A DNA stretch of 64,000 bases from Bursaphelenchus xylophilus (taxonomy: Eukaryota; Nematoda; Chromadorea; Rhabditida; Aphelenchoididae): the NCBI GenBank assembly GCA_904066235.2, contig CAJFCV020000006.1, positions 7,812,001 through 7,876,000 on the forward strand, in the 5' to 3' direction. Position 1 is the stretch's first letter. Each line of letters starts with the position of its first letter. The notes under the pieces were generated by a model, which saw only the letters and a program-made list of their open reading frames with translations, was not told where the DNA came from and ran no database searches. Shown piece after piece: positions 53,001-64,000 of the stretch. A program made the position numbers and the translations under genes.

Positions 53001-56000
53001 AAATATTATAGTTTACGCCCTAACAGGGCCTGCACGGGCCGGGTCTGATATTTGGAGACGCGGAAATCGAAAAAATCGGCTTTGTCCGTTTGCACCAGTG
53101 TACACTATAGGAAACATACTGTACAATGCATTGTAATGTTGCAATGTCAAAGTTCTTATTATTACCAGTATTTATTCAACGATTTTGTACATCAGATATG
53201 GTAGAATGAAATTTAACAAAGTTAGAAAATAAGTGATCAACTCCTTGAAATCATCTCCTCCCAGTCCTCAATGGACTCTTCACCAAGCATTTTTGGGTGA
53301 ACAAATCGCTCAATTCAGTGATATCATTTGTGAATTCCTGTGGAGCATCAAAGAACTCGTCTTCATCTACATCTGCGTTAATGTTATCGTCATTATACGA
53401 CATCGCATCAAAAAATTCTTCATCTTCTTCCTGCGCAGACAGGTCCACAAATTCAACATTGAACTCTTCAGCCAACTCTTTCCCAACTTTCTCATATCCA
53501 TTCAAAGGCTTTGTAAGGCACACGTCTTTGTTGGTCCTTATCCATTTCTACAGAAATTCAAATACAAAGTTTAATAAATCAAACAGATTCTTATAATACT
53601 TACCAGACAGCATTTCTGACATTCATCTTCCTCCAAGAAAGGTCCCAAATAACAAGTCATTTTATATTCTCTAAATGCCCGTCTCCTCGCTAAACTCGAT
53701 CCATTGATTGAAACCGGACTTCCACTTGAACTCAGCGAAGAGTCCATGGACAGATCCAAAGCTGAGCCGATGAAATCGCCCGAAGCCCCAATGCTGTCAA
53801 AATATTTGACGGGTCCTTTGTTGCATCCCTCGATATTCACCGGCTCTGATCTCAAACAGCTTTTTAAGTGATCTTCTGCAATTTCATAAAGATCAATTGC
53901 TGGTTTCTCATTGAAGATAACATGCTGAGGTCGGCCAGTTTCTCCTACTAATCGATAGAAAGCGATGTAAAACAGCTGTGATTTTAGCAGATTAACAATT
54001 GTCTCAGCCGTTCTTCTCTTTTCGAGTTCTGTAACTCCTCTCATTCCAGTAGCAGCAACATCAGAAGGTTTCTCGTCATACCGAAATACGTAAGATCAAC
54101 CCTTCTTGAAGAAGACTCACTTATTCAACGGTTCCTTTACCAATTGTTTGTATTCCAACAGTTCCTTCACGATATCCACATGACCAGCTTTAGCAGCGAG
54201 ATGTAACGGGGTGTTATTGGCGTTTTTATCTGGCAGGTTCAAATATAAATCAAGGAAATGAGCGCATTTCATCCCGATCTCAACGTCTGAACCGTATGCT
54301 TTCGCCATAAACTCCGGAGAACAAATGAGGGAAAGAACTCTTTTAACAACGTAAAGATTACCATGATGGCATGCAACATGAAGAGAATTGTGTCTAAATC
54401 CGAATAATCAACGACAATAGAAATAAGCAAACCGAATTCCGTTGTGTAAAATAGTTGGTTTCTCTCCACTCGTATTCACGAGGTAACGGGGATTTTCTTC
54501 GACAAATTCATCAAATTTTTCATTGTCCTTCTTCTCAATCAAAACCCTGAATCGACTCAGAAATACACCTTTAGGTTCAGAGTAGGGAGCTTTGGGTTCA
54601 ACTGCGGTGTTCGCATCACTATCTCCACTCGGTTGGATGTTCTCGATCATTTCATAAAATTCATTAACGTCAGAATCAGATGTGCAGATTTTGAATCTCG
54701 CTAAAAATAAGAGAGAACGCAGGATATTGAACCTACATGAAGGTGAAGAACACAGTTTCTTCGCCTCGCTCCACTCTTCGAATACATGTCGTCCAGGCTC
54801 ATCTGGTGCATAAACAGCATATAATTTCTTGTTTTGCTCGGACATCTTACATATCACTGCAAAGTAATAATATTCTGATCTAGAATTATTCCAGAAATCG
54901 AAAAATTCTCTCAACTTTTTGCAAAAAATATTTCGAAAATATTTTTCGAGCTAATTTTCTCCGATGCGTCAAGTCTCTCCCCATGTGTCAAGTGATGCTT
55001 TTTGAAAGATGTTGAATTACAAATTTGTTGTGCACAACACATGTGTTTGCAACAAATTTGTCAACATGCCCTCAATATTACACTCTTTGTCTGATATCTG
55101 GTCATCTAGTCAGTCTGAAGAAAGGACATCATTCCAATCACACACTTCGTTATTCACTAATGACGAGATTCACGATCTTTCATTGAATGACGACTTCAGA
55201 TCGTTTCAAAGTATCATCGAGGAAGATGTGAGAATAAAATGTGATGTAATATTTCCGCTTTTAGGAGGCTTATGGCGACTCATTGAATCATTGGGATGTT
55301 TCCATAGATTTGGAATCGGAAAAAGATTTGAACAGGTAGTAAACGCCCTGAAAATGTTTAATTTTCATTTTCAGTCACCCAGCTCTCAATTTACCGGATC
55401 TAACGGGCAAGACACCGTTAAGGCCTCGTGCTGGAACTCTTGGCACGAAGATTGACCTCAAATCGAATCATTTTCCGGTCAAATTACCTTCATCTGAGGT
55501 CTACAAGTACTCGGCGACATTCTTAATTCGAGGATTGCCGAAGCACATCAAAAGGTAAGCGAGTCTGATTTGGTGCCTTATTTTTAGAACTGTGTTCAAC
55601 AAAATCGTTGAAAACAATCCTTCGTTTTTCTCCAAATATCAGACGGTTTTTGATGGAATTGAGTCAATTTATACCAAAACTCTGTTGGATTTGGATATCG
55701 AAGAATCAAGGACATTATCAACTGGAGTTTTCACTCTTTTTAATCGAACGGAAATCTTTGAAGTCAACGTAAAATTTGAAGAAAGGTTGTCTTTGAAGAC
55801 TCTACTTTCGGCATTCAAGGGGAGGTGCTCAATGATCAGAACTGCGATCCCAAAGAATATTCAGACGGTTGTTGACGAAATAATCAGAGCGAAAGCAACC
55901 TTGGATTTCACAAGTGTTGGTGCCATGTTTTTCGAAAAGAAAGCAGAGATTAATGCCTTATTAGGATGCGGGAGAGAACTTTGGTACGGATTCTTCCAAT

Positions 56001-59000
56001 TGGCGGTACCAATAGAAAGATGTTTTTCCGTCAACATTGACTGTAGGTAAAAGAGATTGACGTAATATTTTTATATAGTGTCTGCAACAACCTTTCATTG
56101 CGCTCAGCCTGTTATTCAATTGCTCGCAGAGATCCTGGAGGTGTCAGTGAGAGCGCTGATTGAAGAAAGAAAGCCATTGTCAGAGTTCCATCGATGCAAA
56201 TTTGCTAAGGAAATCAAAGGATTAAAGGTAGCAACTAACGAGGCTTGCAATATTATTCGATTAGGTCGAAGTAAGCCATCTTGGGAATATTCGTCGTCGT
56301 TATCGCGTCCTCAATGTCACCAAGAGATCGGCAAGTAATGTAAAATTTCCCTTGGATATCGCTGAAGATGAAACTATGGAAATCACGGTGGCTGAATACT
56401 TTCATAACAAATATCAGAAGCTGAATGCCCCTCATTTACCATGCTTACAAGTTGGAAATGAGAATAAACACGTCTATCTTCCGCTTGAAGTATGTGACGT
56501 AATGAAAGGTCAGCGATCTTCGAAGAGGTTAAATGATAATCAAACTTCACGGATGATTAAAGCGACGTCTATGACGGCGGTGGAAAGAGAAAGGAAGATC
56601 GAGCAATTGGGTATGATGGGTTTATATCGTAATTAATGGCTTTTTAGTTGCCAAATCTGACAGAAACAATGAATTTACCGATGAATTTGGTGTCAACGTA
56701 TCTTCCGAGATGGTTCAATTTGAAGGCCGGGTTCTCTCTCCACCGCAGCTTCTTTATCGAACTCCATTGAATGTCTCAATCACGGAGTATCGCCATTCTC
56801 TTCCATATAAGGGAGTTTGGGATATGAGAGGAAAGAACTTTGTGCAAGGAGTCTGTGTATCCAGTTGGGCGATGGTCATCTTCGTGGGAAATAATCTCTG
56901 TAGAGAAGAGTGTGTACAAGAGTTCATCCGCTCGTTCCACACTTTGGCGAATACATCCGGGATGTATGTAAATCCCCGGCCGGTTTTCTGCAAATACGCT
57001 TCTGGGGTTGAACAAGTTGAACAGATATTCCAATATTTGAAGAGAAGATATCCAAGTAAGTTGTTATTGTAATATTCGTATTATTTCAGATCTTCAATTG
57101 CTCTGTGCGATTCTCCCCGGAAAAAGTCCAATTTACGCGGAGTTGAAGCGTGTCGGAGATACGGTCTTCGGCATTCCCACCCAATGCGTCAAACTGCCAA
57201 ATGTCCTCAAGATCTCCGCCCAAACCATATCAAATATTTGCCTTAAAGTGAATTCGAAACTTGGAGGAATAAATTCGATTGTTGCGCCTAGCCTGAGACC
57301 CTCACTTTTCAATGAACCAGTAGTTTTTATGGGAGCCAGAGTGATTCATTCCGGACATGATGACTTTAAGAAAAGGCCGTCGATTGCCGCTGTTGTTGGA
57401 TCCATCGACGGGCATCCTTGCAAATACGCAGCGACTGTGAGGACACAACAGCGAGAAGAATTCATCGTCGATATGGCTCACATGGTTTGGGTTTGTCTAT
57501 TGATTATGCAATTTGTAGGTTCGAGAACTTCTGGTTAGCTTCTACAAGAACACCGGGTTCAAACCAGTGAGAATTGTTATGTTTCGAGATGGAATATCAC
57601 AATCCCAGACACTCAACGTCCTGAGGCAAGAGATAATTGCTCTCAGGAAGGCTTTGTTAATGCTGGAAAAGGACTACAATCCTGGAATCACGTACATCTC
57701 GGTGGAAAGGACGCATCATACCAGATTGTTCGCTGTAAATCCGAATGATCGAATTGGAAGAGCTTCAAATGTACCCCCGGGCACAGTCGTGGATACGACC
57801 ATCACGCAGCAGGATGAGTATGACTTCTATTTATGTTCTCATGCTGGCATTCAAGTAAGAACAAAAACGTTTTATAGCTGCATTTTGTCAGGTTCGACAT
57901 AATAAGCTGCGTATGCTGTGAGCATTGGCGACGCGAGCTTTAAGTAATAAAAGTTGAATCAATTGGTCCAATATTTGGGGGAATTCCCCTACCAGTCTCC
58001 CAGCGGGTCCCCCTCTTTCTGGAGAGCCCGAAAAGGCGCCACCCGAAAGAGGGAGGCCCGAAAACTCCTGACCACCAGCCACTAATCTTCCTTTAGGGCA
58101 CTTCCAGACCGGCTCATTACCATGTTCTCTGGGATGACAACAAAATTTCTTGCAATGATCTTCAAACATTAATCTATCATTTGTGCCATACCTATGCCCG
58201 TTGCACCAGAAGCATCTCTATCCCGGCTCCTGCATACTACGCTCACCTTGTGGCCTCCAGAGCTAGATTGCATCTGCAACCAAACGAGGGGTTGGTTTAG
58301 TCATAGCAACTAAACTCTTTTAGATGCGAAGAGCAGAATACATCGGGAGAAGATGAGAACGAGAATATAAATAAGAGCGTGACAGTTCATGAAGATTTGG
58401 CTAATACAATGTACTTCACTTAGATGGTGACTATAGAGAGAATTGCTCTATATGGCATAGAAGCTTTCTGGAGAAACGCCGTGCTACAAATTCTAACCAA
58501 AGATTAGTTCTGAAGAGGATTTACTTCATTATTATTCACTTATACTCACATATTTTCATATATCGTCTACCTTTCTTTACTTTTTTTATCATATGCCTCT
58601 GGGACGTCATATTAGGTCGATAATTTTCGAGCTGCGGACTTTTTCGTAAAGTATACAGTTCATATTCAGTCTCCCTTCGTCGTATTGATTTTCGCGGTCC
58701 GGGCGGGCCCGGTTAGACCGCTAGTAGATCTAGTTCTCGGCACGGCATGGTCCCAGAATGTCGGAATGGCTCGGAAAATTAAGTCTACTAGCACAACGAA
58801 TTATAAAACAGCTCTTCGCTAGCTCCTTCCAATTATTTTTATGCAGGGTGTTTTAAGAAATATTTCATAGTTTTTGCGAGTATCTTTGCAGCTATCCGGG
58901 AAGTTTACATTGGTTTTGAAATTCGAAGTTGGCCGGTTTTAGTCATTTTGGGGCCGTGCCGTGTCGAGAGCTTAATAATTGTTGAATTTTATTGTTATCC

Positions 59001-62000
59001 CTAACGTTTTTTGTTATAAATTTTATTTGAATCTTTCTGTGTTAGTCTTTACCCTTTGGCAATGATTCAATTCGCGGGCGATTTTCCAATCATATGTCTT
59101 CATCGCTTCTTAATCAGGAAGAAAATGTCACGTGAACTACGTAAATTAATGGCCCCATAATTGTGACCGTCCTCATTTCCATAAATGGGGCCGAAGAACA
59201 AATGGTTTTAATGAGATGACCAAAAAAATTGTTCAGACAATTTATTCAAAAGACAATCAAGGACCGGTCATCAAAAGGGATAAAGGATAAAAGAGTATTT
59301 AGTGGAGGATCAGAAGAGTTCGTGATCTCGGAACGATTTTTTCTGACGTCTCTCGGCCCCCCAAAACGTTGTCAGTCATGAAAATATATACATATTTAAA
59401 TCTACAGAAGTTGTAGGGGAATGTGGGGGAGGCTCACGGACCGCGGTTTATTGGAATCATGAATAATACGGGCTGAGGGAACGGCCGACGGAACGCTCGA
59501 TAGATCTCTCTTTTCTCTTTTGAAAAGATTTCAATTTTAAACTTTTAGATGGAAATTATCGGAATTGATAGCATGCTATCGATAGCATAATAATAGTATT
59601 GATGCTATATAAAGTGTTAAAAAATTGCAATCAAGAAATATTGTGGTTGTTACTTCATGCTCAAAAAATGGAATCCTTGTAATTATAAACAAAGCATAAA
59701 GTAATTTTGTGCGATTAAATTGTTTGCTTTTAAAATACTCGTAGACAGTAATTGACATGATGTCATTGATAATACCTTAAAGAAGACGGTTTTCGTCCCT
59801 TCTATTTTGTGATTTATTTGATCTTTTATTGGCGACCAGCCTGTTACATACGATCAGAGAAGGAGACCGCTAATCCAATATCATTTACCGGGAAAACCGA
59901 CATGTGAATCTGCTGCAACTCCAATATTTTGTACTTGTTTTGTAGAAGTGGGTTCGGGCTTGTTTGTCTGTGAGATCTCAGCTTTCATATGACACTTTTT
60001 AGTCGATTATTTCGTTTTGCACTCTATCTTAGAGGATTACTTTGTCATGTTAGTCATCGTCTCCAAACTGCAAAGTTTTTCATGGCTTAATACTGCAACC
60101 TTGTCCCAATTATTTTTTAGCTTTTCGTTTGGTGCCTTTAAGCAGTGAGAACTTTTATTTGTCCACCTTGTTTGAGCATCTGTGTTCTCCCGAAGGCAAA
60201 GTTTTTTTTTGTATTTTTAGATTTTCCTTGACAATTTCGACTCTTCAAAGTATCGATCGGTATCCGCAATATCGGAGTGGTCAAACATTGACTGGCATCC
60301 GTAATACCAGAGTGGTCAAATATTGAAATTCCTTTGTTTCAAATGGACAATTCGAATTATCCGGGACAATGGACCGGATATTTGAAATCACTGCCTCGGG
60401 TTTTACGTAAATATACGTGGTTTTAAATACCCCCAGGACTGTTGTAATGGGCTCTGATTAGTAGTTTCGGTTTCCGCTGAGAGCGGTCGTTTGGCCTTAG
60501 AAGGTCGGTGCTTGCGATTCCTATTATAATATTATGATGATTTGTATTATATGTCTGTTCAATTATTTTATTTTACGAGGGAATCTTCTGAGGGTTGCAT
60601 GGGAACACAGGAACAGGAATGAGATCATCTGCTATCATGTTTTGCATTATTGCTTATAAGAAATTACAACTAATATTGAGTACTTGTCTAAAACTCCCTT
60701 ATTGATATCAGAAAGCCAAGACTGATCGCTTACTGTCTGCTTTAATGCTCTTGTTATTGAACAACCGTCAATTTTACTTTCAGACAGAGATTATATGCAT
60801 ATCACAAGTCGCTGTTTTCTCCGTTCCGTACAAAAATATGAAAGAATTTGCATAAATTATGAGTTCCAAATTGTATAGACGTTTGGTTTTACAAAGAAGG
60901 AGGGGTTCCCTGCAAATGACTTTGGTTTTAGATCCTGTAACGTGCTCTTCTCGTATTGTAATGCGCTTTATTTTACTTTGCTGATCAATTTGGTTTCACG
61001 TTTTTCACGTGTTATGTAATCAAAAATTCAAATTTTCTTTTTTCTCCGTTTGTCATTGCCATTATTTGAATGAGATGTTTATAATCACTATTTTTTCAGC
61101 TTATCGGGTATTTTGTATAGTTTTTATTGTTGTAATAGGCAATCGCACTTATATCAAACACAAAAAATGGAGGAGAATGTAAAAGACAAGTGGTTTTCTA
61201 TGGAAGGATATCTCCAGATGAAGTATCTGAGCTCAGGTAACTATTCTTCCTCTTGTTTCTTTTTATGACATTCAATTTCAGCGCTTTCGTACTTCCAATC
61301 TAGAAAAAGATATTACTTTGGACTGGACGAAGGGACTGACAGTCTGCTTTACTTCAAGGACAAGAGTGATTTTGACAAAAGACTTAATTGTTTGGGCTCC
61401 ATCCCCTTGAATGGAGCGATCTGTGTACCCGCCCCTACACCGAAAATGTTTACGCTACAGTAAGATTTAACATTACAATTTTAGTTTTGATTATTTTTCA
61501 AAAATAATTGAAATATTTTTTGCAGTATTGATTATAAAAAGTACGAGATTGAAGGAGAAACAAGTAAGGCGACGCAGTGTTGGATAAACGCCTTGCAGAG
61601 ACGCCGAGATCTCAAGGAAAATATAAATTGGGAACTCCCTTGCATCGTATTCAACTCAATTCGAAGAACCAGAAGCAGAAGTCGATCTGTTCATTCATTG
61701 GTAACCTTATCGTTGTAAAATAATATATTTTTTAGAGTGACACTGCGAGTTCCACACCTAAAAGAAGACCAAAACAACCACCAACAAGACGTAAGGTTAT
61801 TAAATGTAAGATTGCATTACTCTGCTTAAAATTCTCGAGTATTTTTGTTGAAAAGCAGCGCTTACTAACTATTCATATCAGTTTTATATTAATCATGTCC
61901 ATGTGCTGGGTCTAATCAAAACAAATCCTCGATTACTAATCGACTATTTGGCTTTGCCCTCCGGGGATATTACGAAACCCCTGGGCCTTCCAATCGTATA

Positions 62001-64000
62001 GTAATCCGATTTCAGTGGAGAGTAACCGCCAGCGATCGTTGCAAGCACCCTGTCCTTTGCATAGCCCGCCGGCCAACAGCAACTGCTCAAATTTAGTGGA
62101 ATCCCGCCTCTCACGGTGCATTTCCATGAATCAGACGATGCGCAAAGAGTCACTCGCTGTGCCTATGAGCTCTGATACTACCAGAAGAAATACTTTACAA
62201 GTAAGTTGCTACCCTGATTTTATTTGAAAGTTATAGTTTTAGTCATCATTGACTTAACCCTTGTTTTTTACAGCCGCAACAATTATCCTCCCATATCCAC
62301 CGAATGACTGAATCTAAACCCCCAACTTGGTTGGAAGAATGGGTCGAGAAATGGCTCAACGAACAGATGGATGGCGGATTTGTGGCCAGGAAGATCACAA
62401 GGAGACATTCAGAGATCCCCGATCTCTCCAAGCAACTGAGTAAGGTCAGTGAGGCCAAGATATCTACAAAGTCATCGTCTTCTGTTACTTCGGGACCTGA
62501 CTCTCATTTGGGCGATGAACATCATGATATCATGGCTTCATCTACAGCCACAACCTGCCAATTGAATTACGAGAACGGAGATTTGCATCCAAAGGCGGAG
62601 AGTTGCAGTGATTTCTGTTTGGAGACTGACCGGAGTTCGCTGAATAGTAGCGGGGCCAGTTTCCCCGAAGTTTACGATGAGCTGATTATGTTAAGAGAGG
62701 TGGATAATCAACAAAAGGCACGAATACATTCGTTAACAATGCAATTGGAGAAGTTGAGGGCGAAGCAATTTATCAAGTAAGTATTTTACATAATAACCAT
62801 AGTAAATATACGAACAATAAAGAAATTAAGAGACGTTAAAAATTCCAAACACACATGATCACCAGAATATGCAAATTTAATCGGCTTAAGATTGTTTATT
62901 ATAATATACATATATCATACCGAGTACTTTCGGTTGGCGTAAACACGATTCTTAACTCTGAGCACACTTTTCTCTACATTCAGGCCGATGACGTCGATCC
63001 GAGGAGGTCTATCTGTTTGGAGAAATGTGTGCGTAATTTGCTTTGGAGACTTGTTATAGCTATTTAGGCCAAATTGAATTAATATTTTTTAATTGTAATT
63101 TAAAAATGATTTAGTGGGAGTGCCAAGGATATGGATGAATCAGCTTTGCTCGAGCAGAATCGGCTGTTGAATACAGAACTTATCAAATTGAATGACAAAT
63201 GTAGAATTATGGAAAAAGAAATGGAAATATGGAGAACGTAAGGGCGAATCAAGGATGAAATAATTGCATTTGGTTTAGTAAAGTAGAAGTCCTTGAGAAT
63301 ATGATGGAAAACTTTAAGAGGGAGTACGTTTATCTTCTCCAAAGTTGCGTCAGAATCCCGTTACATGAACATTCAACGTGTGATGCCATTCAAGTCAAGT
63401 TGTTTGGAGGAGCAGTGGTAAGTTTAAATTTTTTTATTGCTTGGTATGTTTGAAGATCACGTTATTTTTTAATTCCAGCATGAGAACAGAGTAAAACAGC
63501 TATTGGCAGAGGCCAGACAAGAAGATCCCAAACTGCCGACTGTTGAGAGGTAATTTATTTAAAGTTGCGCGACAAATATGCATTTGTTCATTTGGGTTGG
63601 ATCGACCCAGTATTTATAGCCAATGTTGTAAAATTATTTGACTAGCTAGAATGAGTTGGCACGACTTGGCCAGCTGTGTTGGATTGGCTGGTCAAAGCCC
63701 ATCAATGGCTAGCCAAAAAGTTCAATTGAATAGCCAAACTGTTACAATTCCTTCACAGATATTGTAATAGCAACGGTAGAAAGCACTTTTGACAGCCATT
63801 CTGACGTATTTGCAGGATGATTCGGGTTTTTGGCTAGCCAGGCGAATTTTTTGTGGCTGTTATGCCAACTTTGGCTAGCTGGTCAAACAATTTTGCAGTA
63901 TTGGCTATACTACAAAATTGTTGTTTATTGGCTCGATACCCGATCCTCCCCAAATGAAGGGTAGCCGAATTGCCAAAATTTCTAATATTTTTAGTGTCAC

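Overview
The window is nuclear DNA of a free-living-type nematode (phylum Nematoda, most likely Chromadorea; I cannot name the species). The evidence is gene content: RIM/UNC-10, FAX-1, a supplementary-type nuclear receptor, a Cys-form selenoprotein T, TPP-2 and an ALG-type Argonaute. Gene structure agrees: very short introns (many 34-39 bp), polypyrimidine-CAG acceptors placed directly before start codons as expected for spliced-leader trans-splicing, and many Tc1/mariner- and hAT-like repeats. All protein genes are split, so CDS spans here run from start codon to stop codon and the exons are given in the evidence.

Layout. 1-7.3 kb: the 3' part of signal peptidase subunit 2 and TAF6 (same strand, 170 bp apart, a possible operon), a secreted proline-rich protein, an unknown single-pass membrane protein, and MO25/CAB39 on the minus strand. 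8.2-10.2 kb: TMEM70-like and selenoprotein-T-like genes (minus). 10.3-17.0 kb: a transposon cluster, namely a composite hAT-like insertion with a perfect 8-bp target duplication, an old repeat relic, a 3.7-kb TA-flanked palindromic foldback element carrying a tRNA-like sequence in each arm, and a decayed Tc1/mariner element. 17.4-17.9 kb: a small four-helix membrane protein. 17.9-22.0 kb: non-coding. 22.0-28.9 kb: an 18-exon unc-10/RIM gene. 29.3-31.9 kb (minus): a nuclear receptor with its DNA-binding domain near the C-terminus and no ligand-binding domain, like ODR-7 in architecture, with a foldback element in an intron inside the zinc-finger coding region. 32-38 kb: long non-coding region with another foldback element and a tRNA-like relic. 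38.0-40.9 kb: fax-1. 41.2-47.6 kb: a TPR protein, CCDC25, a short-chain dehydrogenase, a multi-pass membrane protein and a basic protein of unknown function. 47.7-52.7 kb: tripeptidyl peptidase II (minus). 53.3-54.8 kb: ANKLE2/LEM-4-like (minus), divergent across 163 bp from an ALG-type Argonaute (55.0-58.4 kb). 58.4-61.2 kb: non-coding. 61.2-64.0 kb: the 5' part of a TBC1D2/TBC-2-like Rab GAP.

Most genes are ordinary conserved eukaryotic housekeeping or neuronal genes, and neighbours do not form a pathway. The unusual items are the Argonaute (first catalytic aspartate replaced by arginine in an otherwise intact 950-residue protein), the palindromic element with tRNA-like arms, the composite hAT insertion, the C-terminal-DBD nuclear receptor, and an ANKLE2 intron whose 3' end lacks AG.
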